This document shows positions 42,237-51,700 of a stretch of DNA of 64,000 nt, one piece after another (position 1 is the stretch's first letter; the number at the start of each line of letters is the position of its first letter). The stretch lies in contig CAJTGD010000017.1 of assembly GCA_910575475.1 (NCBI GenBank), positions 56,831-120,830 on the forward strand. The letters run 5' to 3'. A program made the position numbers and the translations under genes. This DNA comes from Lachnospiraceae bacterium. GTDB lineage: Bacteria; Bacillota; Clostridia; Lachnospirales; Lachnospiraceae. The notes under the pieces are model-generated. The model saw nothing but the letters and a program-made list of their open reading frames with translations. It did no database searches and was not told the origin of the DNA.

Positions 42237-42689
42237 ATGGGGAAGAAAAAAAGCCGGACTGTCTACGCGGAATTCCACAGGAAGCCCCTGGACGGATGGG
42301 AATTGGCAGATCCGGTCTATCCAGGGGAAACATGGAAGGTACAGATAGAAAAAGGAGTCGAGCTTTCCAAAGAAACATTTGAACAGTTTCAGGAAGAACT
42401 CTATGGGAATTACGAGTTCCTTTATGAAAACGGCGGATATATGTATTTTGATGACGAGGGGCAGTGTGCCCACAGCCTCCTGGTCACCACACCGGAACGC
42501 AGGGAAGGGATCCTGGTACAGTCAGAGGGTTTCCCATATGTCCGGTATGGCGCGTATATTCCGGACTGCGGAGTGTTTGACCTTTCCGCAATCCCATGGG
42601 AAAGCCATGTGCCGAGGCAGACAGAACCGGAACAGAAGACAAACAATAGAAAGCCGAAACAACAGAAACAGGAAAGGGGAGAACGATGA
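42237..42689 (+). CDS. Conserved mobile-element protein (DUF6329-like?)
   Basis: 150 aa. TVYAEFHRKPLDGWELADPV, then VELSKETFEQFQEELYGNYE, CAHSLLVTTPERREGILVQ and YVRYGAYIPDCGVFDLSAIP. I recall a similar small protein (DUF6329) just upstream of mobC and relaxase in gut-Firmicutes elements; no function is known. Its stop overlaps the mobC start (ATGA). The tail is Lys/Gln/Arg-rich. Confidence 0.55.
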   Translation: MGKKKSRTVYAEFHRKPLDGWELADPVYPGETWKVQIEKGVELSKETFEQFQEELYGNYEFLYENGGYMYFDDEGQCAHSLLVTTPERREGILVQSEGFPYVRYGAYIPDCGVFDLSAIPWESHVPRQTEPEQKTNNRKPKQQKQERGER

Positions 42690-42994
42690 GGAAACGGAAC
42701 CATGTGATACCCGTCCGGCTCAACGCCAAGGAGCTGCGGTATCTGGAGGAACAGGTAAAAAAGAGCGGGCTTTCCCGGGAGGAATATCTCCGCACCCTGA
42801 TCATGGGGGCGGAAGTCCATGCCAAGCCCTGTGAGCATCACGGGGACCTGCTGCGGAAGATCGCAGGCTTATGCAACAACGTCAACCAGCTGGCCCATGT
42901 GGCCAACGCATCCGGCACGGCCAGCCCGGAGAACCTCCGGGAAATGCTGCGGATCTCCCGGGAGACCTGGCAGCTGGTAAAAGAGGAATGGTGA
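42686..42994 (+). CDS. mobC: MobC-type relaxosome accessory protein
   Basis: 102 aa. The ribbon-helix-helix start (NHVIPVRLNAKELRYLEEQV, then SGLSREEYLRTLIMG) and the MobC tail (DLLRKIAGLCNNVNQLAHVA) are clear. MobC binds at oriT and helps the relaxase open the strands. The gene lies between a small element gene (4-nt overlap) and the relaxase (6-nt gap). The element's oriT is expected nearby, probably in the 42.0-42.2 kb gap, but I could not identify the nick site. Confidence 0.9.
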   Translation: MRKRNHVIPVRLNAKELRYLEEQVKKSGLSREEYLRTLIMGAEVHAKPCEHHGDLLRKIAGLCNNVNQLAHVANASGTASPENLREMLRISRETWQLVKEEW

Positions 42995-43000
42995 CCGGGC

Positions 43001-44344
43001 TTGGCCTATACCAGTATCCTCCCGGTCCACCGCCTGGACCGTTCCATTGAGTATATCAAGGATGAAAAGAAAACCAGGAAGAGATCCGAAGCCGCCGGTT
43101 CCTTAGAGGAGGCGGTGGACTATGCCATGAACCGGGAGAAAACAGAACTGGCGGTCTATGAGGATTCCATCGGATGTACCTGTGATTCTGCTTTTGCAGA
43201 CATGGTGGCAACCAAGAAACGGTTCCACAAGCTGGGCGGCGTCCAGGGCTACCACCTGATCCAGAGTTTTGCGGAAGGAGAGGTGACACCGGAACTGGCA
43301 CACCTGATCGGTCAGGAACTGGCGGAAGAACTGTTAAAAGGCCGGTTTGAAGCTGTGATCACGACCCATCTCAATACTTCTCATTATCATAATCATGTGG
43401 TCTTTAATTCAGTCAGTATGATAGACGGCAGGAAATACCACAGCAACGCGAAAAGCTACTATGAAGAAGTACGAAAAATATCAGACGGATTATGCCTGAA
43501 ATATGGCCTGTCCGTGATTCCGGAAAATGACAGCAAGGGAAAATCCTATGCCCAGTGGCAGGCAGAAAAGGACGGCAGGCCAACCTGGCGGACAGCGATC
43601 CGCATGGATATCCGGGAGGCTGTACAGGAGAGCTTCACATGGAGGCAGTTTTTAACGGAGATGGAACACAAGGGATATGTGTGGAAGCTGAACCAGAAGT
43701 ATCCCGCTTTGAAAGCTCCTGGCATGGAGCGGTTTGTACGCCTAAAAAGTCTGGGGACGAATTATACGGAGGATAAGATCCGGGAATGGATCTTAAAGCC
43801 AAAAGAGACCAAACACACCTGGTCAATCCGGCCGGGATCAGGAGAATGGAGCCAGAAGCAGGGCAGCAAAAGTGCCGCGCCAAAGAGGAAGCTCACCGGC
43901 CTGCAGGCGCTGTACTATTCCTATCTTTATCAGATGGGCGTCCTGAAAAAGCGCCCGCCAAGAATCTCCTTTCTGGTGCGGGAAGATATCCGGCGGTTAG
44001 ACAAACGGGTAGAACAGATGGGATTTCTGCAGAAGCATGGGATCACCACCCGGGAACAGCTCTCCGGGTTCCGTAGCCCCAGGGAAGAGCAGGTGGTATC
44101 GCTTTTAAAAGAGCGCCGGAGACTTTACCGGATACAACCGGATTCACCAAGGATTGGCGAGATCACGGATCAGCTGAAAAAACTCAGAAGGGAGATCAAA
44201 ATGTCTATACAGATTGAAGCGCATTCCAGGGAGATGGAGGAACGGATGCGCCAGGCAGAGCAGCAGGATACACAGAAAAAGAATCAGATATCAGGGAGGA
44301 AAACGGGGGTCAGAAATGAACGGGAAGGAAACGGAACAAAATAA
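43001..44344 (+). CDS. MOBP-type relaxase (MobA/VirD2 family)
   Basis: 447 aa from a TTG start; an in-frame stop lies just upstream, so no longer start is possible. The N-terminal Tyr in VDYAMNREKT is the likely nucleophile region. The metal-binding three-His motif is VITTHLNTSHYHNHVVFNSV near residue 125. YVWKLNQKYPALKAPG follows. The C-terminal half is helical and charged. The enzyme nicks oriT and pilots the strand during conjugation. It is co-transcribed with mobC. Confidence 0.92.
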   Translation: MAYTSILPVHRLDRSIEYIKDEKKTRKRSEAAGSLEEAVDYAMNREKTELAVYEDSIGCTCDSAFADMVATKKRFHKLGGVQGYHLIQSFAEGEVTPELAHLIGQELAEELLKGRFEAVITTHLNTSHYHNHVVFNSVSMIDGRKYHSNAKSYYEEVRKISDGLCLKYGLSVIPENDSKGKSYAQWQAEKDGRPTWRTAIRMDIREAVQESFTWRQFLTEMEHKGYVWKLNQKYPALKAPGMERFVRLKSLGTNYTEDKIREWILKPKETKHTWSIRPGSGEWSQKQGSKSAAPKRKLTGLQALYYSYLYQMGVLKKRPPRISFLVREDIRRLDKRVEQMGFLQKHGITTREQLSGFRSPREEQVVSLLKERRRLYRIQPDSPRIGEITDQLKKLRREIKMSIQIEAHSREMEERMRQAEQQDTQKKNQISGRKTGVRNEREGNGTK

Positions 44345-45455
44345 TATAGGATCCATAGATACAGCGCTATCAGATATAGCACGATCAGATACAGCACCAT
44401 CAGATATAACACAATCAGATACAGCACCAATAGATACAGCGCCATCAGAAGCAGGAACTGACCTGGCCCATGCAGGCTACACAGGAATTCCGGTCACCTA
44501 TTATCCGATCAACGAAACTGCCGCCCGCAGGGCGAAAGAAATGAACAGCTTTTTTGACTACCAGCCCGGAAGCGCGACAAAAGAATACCGGCACTGTGTG
44601 GATGAGGCTGTAAAGATTGCGGAGCAACAGAAGGAACGGGCGGATCCCATTTACCATGAAAAGATCGACCGGCTGGTGGATGCCTATGCATGGAAGCTGG
44701 CCGACAACATGAACAAAGGATATGAGATCACAGCCCGTGTGCCGTCCGTGATGATCGCAGGCGCGTCCAACTTCCCTGTACGGAAAAAAGAAAAGCAGAA
44801 TGCGGCAAGCGATAAAAACATGGAGGAATGGCGGCAGATCCAGGGGCTTCTGGATCAGATCCGCAGTACCGGGATGGGCGGTATCCGATCCGACCATCCC
44901 CATGCGGTGGAGCTGTTGGAGCAGAAGCTGGAACGGCTAGAGAGCACCCAGAAGCTGATGAAGGATGTGAATGCATTTTATAGGAAAAATAAGACTCTGG
45001 ACGGATGCCCCCTGTTGGACGGGGAACGGATTCACAGGCTCAAGGCTTCCATGGAGCAGTCCTGGCATCCGGAACCGAAGCCTTTCCCCTCCTATCAGCT
45101 CACCAATAATAATGCGGAGATCCGGCGTCTGAAACACCGCATCGAGGAATTGAAGCAGAATGCGGAGATAGGATTCTGCGGATGGGAGTTTGACGGAGGG
45201 GAGGCGGTGGCGAACCAGGATGCGGGACGGCTGCAGCTCTTATTTGAAGAGAAGCCCAGTGCAGAACACCGCGCCCAGCTGAAAGCAAACGGATTCCGGT
45301 GGGCCCCAAAGGAAGGGGCCTGGCAGAGGCTGTTGAACCGGCAGGCGGTCTACGCTGCGGAACGGATGGAATTCCTCCGTCCGCTTTCCGGACAGACGCC
45401 CAGCGAACTGCAGCCCAAAGCAGAGAAAAAGCCGGAAAGATCCATGCAGCGTTGA
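44316..45455 (+). CDS. Relaxase-linked uncharacterised protein with DTAPS repeats
   Basis: 379 aa, overlapping the relaxase end by 29 nt (start at the ATG after GGGGGT). Residues 14-43 are built from six 15-bp DNA repeats (consensus DTAPS), then a folded part: GYTGIPVTYYPINETAARRA, a helical middle, and a C-terminal module (IGFCGWEFDGGEAVANQDAG, then LKANGFRWAPKEGAWQRLL) that I associate with DUF3560-like element proteins. Function unknown. Consistent placement behind relaxase suggests a role in DNA transfer. Confidence 0.6.
   Translation: MNGKETEQNNIGSIDTALSDIARSDTAPSDITQSDTAPIDTAPSEAGTDLAHAGYTGIPVTYYPINETAARRAKEMNSFFDYQPGSATKEYRHCVDEAVKIAEQQKERADPIYHEKIDRLVDAYAWKLADNMNKGYEITARVPSVMIAGASNFPVRKKEKQNAASDKNMEEWRQIQGLLDQIRSTGMGGIRSDHPHAVELLEQKLERLESTQKLMKDVNAFYRKNKTLDGCPLLDGERIHRLKASMEQSWHPEPKPFPSYQLTNNNAEIRRLKHRIEELKQNAEIGFCGWEFDGGEAVANQDAGRLQLLFEEKPSAEHRAQLKANGFRWAPKEGAWQRLLNRQAVYAAERMEFLRPLSGQTPSELQPKAEKKPERSMQR
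44357..44446 (+). repeat. Six tandem 15-bp repeats inside a coding region
   Basis: Six in-frame units of AGATACAGCACCATC with point differences, encoding a D-T-A-P-S-like spacer. The repeat number could vary by slippage without shifting the frame. Confidence 0.85.
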
Positions 45456-45577
45456 AGAAGCACAGATCATGGGCAGGAGTTGATGAAAAAAATGCTTTGT
45501 GAGCAGAACAGCGGAGATGAGAACATATTTCCAGTCAGTTCAGTAAATGACAGTAAAGAGAAAGGAGGGAGCGCAAT

Positions 45578-46285
45578 ATGAACCTTGGAGGTGAGGCGGC
45601 AGACCAGGTCGTCCGTTATTCTTTGGAGGGGATCGACCATGGGTTAAGGCTGTCCGGTACGATGGCAAAAAACCTGGCGGTTTTTCTGGCGGCGGTCATG
45701 AAAAACAACCAGAAGAGCTACGGCAGGATCTCCATGGCACGTATGCTGAGGGAGAACCGGCCGTTGAAATTTTTCACGATCCCTTCAAACCGGATCCATG
45801 AATTCGCAAAGGAAGCCAAAAAGAGGGGGCTCCCTTATGTGGTGATCCGTGACCGGAAGAATCCGAAACTGTGCGAGCTGATGGTCTTTGCCGATGACGC
45901 GGCAAAGGTGAACCGGGTGATGGACCAAATGGAATTGGATTTCCTGAAGTCGAAAAACGGGGAAGCCGTGCAGGAGAATGCGAGAGAAGCAGAACGGAAG
46001 GATCCATTCGGGAATTCCCAGGAAACAGAAAGAACCGCACAGCCGGATTCTACAATAAAAACCAAAACCGTAGAGATGCCGGAGGGCGAGATCCAATTCG
46101 AACTCAGTGATTTTGAGGATGATTTCAATGTCGGAGAACTGCCGGGCATGGGCAGATCTGAAATGAGCGGATATGGAATGGACGAAACTGAAATGGAAAA
46201 TTTTACCCAGGCGCAGGAGGGAAGGAATCTGTCCGAACCTTCCTTGCGCAGCAGCGGTATTTCTTCCGGGACGGGGAATCCTTAA
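45578..46285 (+). CDS. PcfB-like conjugation protein (DUF3801)
   Basis: 235 aa. MAKNLAVFLAAVMKNNQKSY, then ENRPLKFFTIPSNRIHEFAK and RGLPYVVIRDRKN with ELMVFADDAAKVNRVMDQM match DUF3801, the family of PcfB, which works with the VirD4-type coupling protein PcfC. The C-terminal 90 residues are acidic and variable. Here the coupling protein gene lies 12.4 kb downstream instead of adjacent. AAAGGAGGGAGCG precedes the ATG. Confidence 0.82.
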   Translation: MNLGGEAADQVVRYSLEGIDHGLRLSGTMAKNLAVFLAAVMKNNQKSYGRISMARMLRENRPLKFFTIPSNRIHEFAKEAKKRGLPYVVIRDRKNPKLCELMVFADDAAKVNRVMDQMELDFLKSKNGEAVQENAREAERKDPFGNSQETERTAQPDSTIKTKTVEMPEGEIQFELSDFEDDFNVGELPGMGRSEMSGYGMDETEMENFTQAQEGRNLSEPSLRSSGISSGTGNP

Positions 46286-46302
46286 AAGGTTTCTTAAATT
46301 TC

Positions 46303-47124
46303 ATGGCCCGGTGCAAGCCGCAGAAGGCAGCCAACCTCCTGCTCCTGTACAGCCAGAACCCAGAGATCCGTCAGGTCAAGACCTTCGATGGATGGAAGAA
46401 GGAGCATAAGACCCTGCGGGCAGGGGCACACGGCTATACCTTTATTGCGGACCAGAAATATGAAAAGGACGGGGAGACCCGTCAGGGGTATGTGATCTGC
46501 AAAGCCTATGACATCAGCCAGATCCGCACGAAGCAGCCGGAACCGCCGGAGCCAAAGCCAATCCAGACGCTGATGGGCGCCCTGTTAAAAGATACGGAAA
46601 CGAAGATTTGTATTGCAGACAACCTGCCGGACCAGGTGCAGGCCCAGTATATCCCCAGGGAGCGGATCATCTACGTGCGCAACGGCATGAGCGAGGAAGT
46701 GACCTTCCATGCCATCAACCGGGAGCTGGCCTGCGCTGCCATGGATGCCCATGACGGCACATACAGCCGCGTGCAGGCCGCCCCCCAGGCGTTCTGCGCG
46801 GCCTATGTGATGGCAGAAAAGTATGGGGTGGACCATTCCGGATTCCAGTTCGACAAGATCTGTCAGATGCAGGAGTATGGGAATAGGGAACCCCAGGAGC
46901 TCCGGGCATTCATCGGCAATGTAAAAAATGCGGTCTACACGATCTCCCGGCATATCAACCGCAACTTAGGCCAGCCGGAGCAGGAATTCATGCCGGATGA
47001 ATTTTCTGTATCCGAAGGAATGAAGGGAGAGGTACAGCCGCCGGAGATACCAAAAGTGGAGGAACCGGAAGAAAAGAACCAGAAGCAGAAAGGCAGGAAA
47101 TCCAAGAAGCAGGCGGAACGATAG
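46303..47124 (+). CDS. ArdC-like single-strand DNA-binding/antirestriction protein, N-terminus uncertain
   Basis: 273 aa from ATG 46303. MARCKPQKAANLLLLYSQNP, then IRQVKTFDGWKKEHKTLRAG and GYTFIADQKY, match the N-terminal domain of ArdC-like element proteins. A middle part with VTFHAINRELACAAM and FCAAYVMAEKYGVD resembles a metallopeptidase-like domain. The frame stays open and family-like for about 37 codons before the ATG (VRTFLAQQRYFFRDGESLKG) but has no start codon there, so the natural N-terminus may have been lost where it meets the PcfB gene. The tail is Lys-rich. Confidence 0.6.
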   Translation: MARCKPQKAANLLLLYSQNPEIRQVKTFDGWKKEHKTLRAGAHGYTFIADQKYEKDGETRQGYVICKAYDISQIRTKQPEPPEPKPIQTLMGALLKDTETKICIADNLPDQVQAQYIPRERIIYVRNGMSEEVTFHAINRELACAAMDAHDGTYSRVQAAPQAFCAAYVMAEKYGVDHSGFQFDKICQMQEYGNREPQELRAFIGNVKNAVYTISRHINRNLGQPEQEFMPDEFSVSEGMKGEVQPPEIPKVEEPEEKNQKQKGRKSKKQAER

Positions 47125-47148
47125 AAAATGTGTCGTTACTGTTTACTC

Positions 47149-47280
47149 CCCAGCCAATCACTACGCTGATTGGCTGGGAGGATGCATGCTGCGCCTTGAA
47201 TAGAATTCAGTCCCTCGCCGAAGGCGACTTAAAATGGGCTGAATTCGTTACAGTTCGTTGGCTGGCCAATGAACTGTAAC
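47149..47280. repeat. Three consecutive hairpins after the ArdC-like gene
   Basis: Hairpin 1: CCCAGCCAATCA/TGATTGGCTGGG (47149-47160, 47167-47178). Hairpin 2: GAATTCAG arms at 47213-47246 with an inner TCGCC/GGCGA. Hairpin 3: GTTACAGTTC/GAACTGTAAC (47247-47256, 47271-47280). The sequence to 47603 otherwise holds no gene. Confidence 0.65.
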
Positions 47281-47603
47281 AATGTGTCCGAAAGTTCACA
47301 TTCTAATCCATCATTTGTATTGACATTTTACGCGATCTGCCATAGACTTATTTATGCGGATGGTGTTCCGATACAGAGAAGCCATTTATTTTTAAACATC
47401 CTACCTGAGAGGATATCTCCGATCGGGCTACATTCTATTGTCTGGTTTTATCTTTCCTGCTATCCGGGGGATTTTCAAAACTGCCATAGAGAAAAAACAA
47501 ACAAAATATTTTTAGTAAAACCGCATTGTCTGCAAAGGTGATTTTTGATATAGTTATAGTAAAGACGGTTTCCCTGTATGGTTTTACGGAAAGGATAAAG
47601 GAT

Positions 47604-48527
47604 ATGGGTACAGAAAACTTGAAACAGGCTCCGGAAACTGTGGAGCCCGAAGCACAGACCCTTGCCATCCAGCATGAGGACGTGGCCTTAAAGACGGCCT
47701 TCCGGTATTTTTCGGATGTGCTGCTCCCGTATTTCGGGATCAAGGGGAAAGCCGTGGGGATTGCGGCGACGGAATTGGTGCATCTGGACGTAAAGGTCTT
47801 CCACGAAGACTTTAACTTTGACATGGAGGACGGCTCATGTGCGCATTTTGAGTTTCAGAGCACAAACGAAGGGTTGGAGGGCTTAAAGAGGTTCCGGGCC
47901 TACGAGGCGCTGTATAGCTACCAGCATAAGGTTCCGGTCACCACTTATGTGCTGTTTTCCGGGAAGATCCAAAAGCCGATGGCGGAATTTACAGAGGGCA
48001 TAAATACATACCGCATCGTCCCGATTACAATGCAGAGCCGCAATGCGGACCAGGTGATCAGGGAGCTTCAGGAGAAACAGGAATGCGGCGGGGAACTTAC
48101 GAAGGAGGATCTGGTTCCGCTGACGCTCTGCCTGCTGATGGGCGGGGAGATGCCCCTGAAAGACAGGGTGGAGGAAGCGTACCGGATCACACGGGGTGCA
48201 GGCTCTGTCGGACAGGATGAGCAGGATAAGATTGAGGCAGTATTGTATATCATGGCGGATAAATTTTTAGAGTCCGCTGAGAAGAAAGAATTGATGGAGG
48301 CGGTTGGAATGACAGAATTGGGACAGTTACTGGTGAATAGAGGGATTGAACAGGGAATCGAACAGGGAATCGTGCAGGGAATCGAACAGGGAAGTGAGCA
48401 GGAAAAAATAAAAATTGCTAAAAACCTGATTGGGACTCTGGATGAGAGGATCATTGCGGAAAAGACAGATCTTCCGTTGAAAACGGTACTGGAATTAAAG
48501 AAGAAAGCAGCCGTTCCTATGGCGTAA
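47604..48527 (+). CDS. Rpn-family PD-(D/E)XK nuclease (recombination-promoting nuclease/transposase-like)
   Basis: About 307 aa from ATG 47604; the frame before it lacks a ribosome site. The N-terminal PD-(D/E)XK fold shows ELVHLDVKVFHEDFNFDM and a CAHFEFQSTNEG stretch (E-x-Q active-site form). Then the Rpn-type GLKRFRAYEALYSYQHKVPV, and a C-terminal repeat GIEQGIEQGIVQGIEQG characteristic of the family. Rpn proteins cut DNA and promote RecA-independent recombination. The gene is inserted cargo between the relaxase and coupling-protein halves of the element and has its own terminator. Confidence 0.85.
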   Translation: MGTENLKQAPETVEPEAQTLAIQHEDVALKTAFRYFSDVLLPYFGIKGKAVGIAATELVHLDVKVFHEDFNFDMEDGSCAHFEFQSTNEGLEGLKRFRAYEALYSYQHKVPVTTYVLFSGKIQKPMAEFTEGINTYRIVPITMQSRNADQVIRELQEKQECGGELTKEDLVPLTLCLLMGGEMPLKDRVEEAYRITRGAGSVGQDEQDKIEAVLYIMADKFLESAEKKELMEAVGMTELGQLLVNRGIEQGIEQGIVQGIEQGSEQEKIKIAKNLIGTLDERIIAEKTDLPLKTVLELKKKAAVPMA

Positions 48528-48595
48528 CCTTTTCAACTTTATTACGCTGTTTGTTATGAGATGGAATAGAAGAACAAAAATAGAATCATTGATCG

Positions 48596-48636
48596 AAAGC
48601 CACAGACTTCTAAAAAAGAGGCCTGTGGCTTTTATT
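48596..48636 (+). terminator. Terminator of the Rpn nuclease gene
   Basis: AAAGCCACAG/CTGTGGCTTT (48596-48605, 48623-48632) followed by TTATTATT. Confidence 0.7.
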
Positions 48637-48768
48637 ATTATGAAGTATCCGGCAAAACGCGCCAGTGACGTTTTTTGCTGGATTGTCTCACAGGATGCAG
48701 GAAAAGCTGCAAATAGCGGGTTTCCTGTGTCATTCAATAAGTGAAGAGATGAAAGAGAGGTAGATTGA

Positions 48769-51700
48769 TTGACAAATAGAAAAACAAAAAGATGAATATC
48801 CGGCCTTCTGGCTGCCGTAACAATCCTGTCAGCTTTGATCCAGCCAGCTTCGGCTTTGGCAGAAGATCCGGAGCCAGCAGCCTATGAAGCAGAGTATCCG
48901 GCATTGGAAACTGTCCGTGCGAAACTCTCAGAAAATGAGATCGTGACAGCAGAAGATTATCAAGTCGAAGCCGGGAGCAGCTTTGATATAGAGCATGATT
49001 TTTCCGGCATGGAGATTCCAGAAGAGAAGGTAAGGGTGAAATTCCACGAAGCAAAGAACCAGTCCGGGCAGGACTTTGATACGAACCAGCCAGATTCATA
49101 CAAAGCAGTATATTTTGTGGAACCTGTGAGCGGAAATCCGTCCTACCATGTCAGCCGGGAACTCATGGTTGTGGAAAAATCAAAGGAAGCACAGCATGAC
49201 ATGGATTCCATAAGCGGAGAAGGAGAACGACCCGTAGAATCTTCCGGGGAAGCCAGGAATCCAGACACAGGGGATTCAGAGCCAGGGAAGCCGAGCTTAA
49301 GAGATTCAGAGCAGGGGAATCCAGAATTAGAGAATCCAGACTTTGAAGGATCAGAATCTGCCCCATCAGACTCCATGACAGAAGCACAGATGGAGGCTGT
49401 CATAGAGGATATGGAGCAGTCTGAGGATGCCCATGAGCACGCAGAGCAGATCGCGGAGGACGGCGGCCTGCTGCTGTTTTCCATGGATACCAGGACCACA
49501 GCCAGAAGGGCCAGGGCCGCCTCAGGAAGCGCTTCCCTGGTGACAGGCGCGCAGGTCTTCTATCCCACCAATCTGGGAAACTACTCCACCAACATGTTCA
49601 CCGTGAATGGAAGGATCGCATACTGCCTGGAATCCGCAAAGGGCACACCGGCTACGGGGAGCTACGCGTCCCAGGTCCTGGAGAGCAATCCCAACCTGCA
49701 GAAAACCCTGTACTATGGATATGGCGGCGCCGGGGATCTGACCGACCAGTTCATGCCTCAGTTCGGGGGCGAACTGAAATACGTATTCACCCACATCGCG
49801 GCCAGTTACTTCTACTGCGGTATTGACGGGTTTGAAGGCTGTACCATGGAAGACCTGCAGGAATGCGGGGTGTTGGGATGGATCAATTACCTGGCGGACC
49901 AGCCAGCGCCCCCGGATCCTTATCTCAGCCTGTCCGAAACTACATTGAAAGCAGCCAGCAACGGCTCGGAGCAGCGGACAGAAAGCATCTGGCTGGAAGG
50001 GGATTCCAGAAACAGTATTACCTTAAGAATCCCGGAAAACGTGACGTTCCATAACGAGGATAGCAGAGAAACTCAGACCGGCGGAAGCGTCCGGATCTCC
50101 GGCGGGACCAGTTTCTATTTCACCGCCCCCATGAGTGTCAGCGGTACCTGGGATACCGGGGAAATGCGGGGGAGCCTGCGGACGATCTGGAAAGCCCTGG
50201 TGGTATCCACCGGGGACGCCAACCAGGATATCGGAAGCTATTATGAGGAAGAGAGCGGGAATTCGGTCCGCTTTTCCGTACAATGGATGGATCTTGCCAG
50301 GGTGAAGGTGGTCAAGGTGGACTCGGCTTCCAACGCAAAGCTAGCAGGAGCGGTGTTCGGGATTTATCAGGAGGAAGCCTGCCGGAACCTGATCGCGACC
50401 ATGCCTGCCACCAACCGGAATGGGGAATCCGAAGTGGAGATCGCAAAGACCCAGGATACGGTCTATCTGAAAGAGATCACCGCGCCTTCCGGATATCGGT
50501 ACAATGCCACCGCCTACCGGGTGGCACTCAAGACAAACCAGACCGTTTCCACTACGGTCCCGGATATCGAACAGCTGGGAAACCTGACCATTTATAAAGA
50601 GGGGGAAGTCCTGACCGGAGCCGTTCCCCATGAAAACGGGCCTACGTTCCAGTATGGGAACCGGAAGCAAAAAGGGGCTGTATTTAACGTCTATGCGGCG
50701 AGGGATATCGTGACACCTTCCGGAACGGTAGTATTCAAATCCGGACAGCTGGTGGCAGAGAACCTGGAGACCGGGGTGGATGGTTCCGTCACGGTAAAGA
50801 ACCTGCACCTGGGAACCTACCGGGTAACGGAGGTTCAGGCCCCGAAAGGATTTTACAATGCAAAGGAAACGAAGGAGGTCGTGATCGCATATGCCGGGCA
50901 GACGGCAGAAACGGCCTTTTCCACTGCCACCTTCCAGAATGACCGCCAGAAAGCGGAGGTGAGCATCGTAAAGAAGGATCAGGATACGATGAACGGTCTG
51001 GCCGGAGGTGTGTTTGGATTATACGCATCGGAAAGCATCAAGAATGCAGACGGAAATCCGGTTGCAGAAAAAGATGCATTGATTGAGAAAGCCACCACTG
51101 GCACGGATGGAAATGCCGTATTCACTGCGGACCTTCCATCGGATTTGGTTACTATGTGAAGGAGATCCAGGCCCCGTCAAACTATTTAAAAAATGAGGAG
51201 GATACATACGCTTTCCGGTTTGAAGCAGCAAACGGCAGTGAGGCGAAGGTGTCCTTTGCCCATACATTTACCAATGAACGGGCCAGTGCAACGGTCCGGC
51301 TCGTGAAAGTGGACAAAGAAACAGGCGAAAGTATCCCCCAGGGGGACGCTTCGCTGGAGCATGCGGTCTATGGGCTGTATGCAAGGAATGACATCCTCCA
51401 CCCGGATGCAAAGACCGGTGTGCTTTACCAGGCCGGGGAACAGGTGGCCACACTGACCACGGATGAAGAGGGAAAAGCGGAGATAGACGGCCTGTATCTG
51501 GGAGAATATTTCGTAAAGGAGATCACCCCGCCAGCCGGTTACCTGACCGATGAAACCGAGTATGATCTGGTCTGCAGCTACGAAGGGGAGCTTTCCGCTG
51601 TCATTGAGAGGGACTGTACCTCCCCAGACCAGGTGATCAAACAGCCCTTCCAGATCGTGAAAGCAGCAAACAGCGGGGAAACGGACGCGGGCCTGCTTGC

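Noticed and set aside
44357..44446. CRISPR array
   Set aside because: Repeats are contiguous 15-bp units without spacers and are inside a coding frame.
48556..48744. 62-codon ORF after the Rpn gene
   Set aside because: It runs through a strong terminator hairpin and has no family resemblance.
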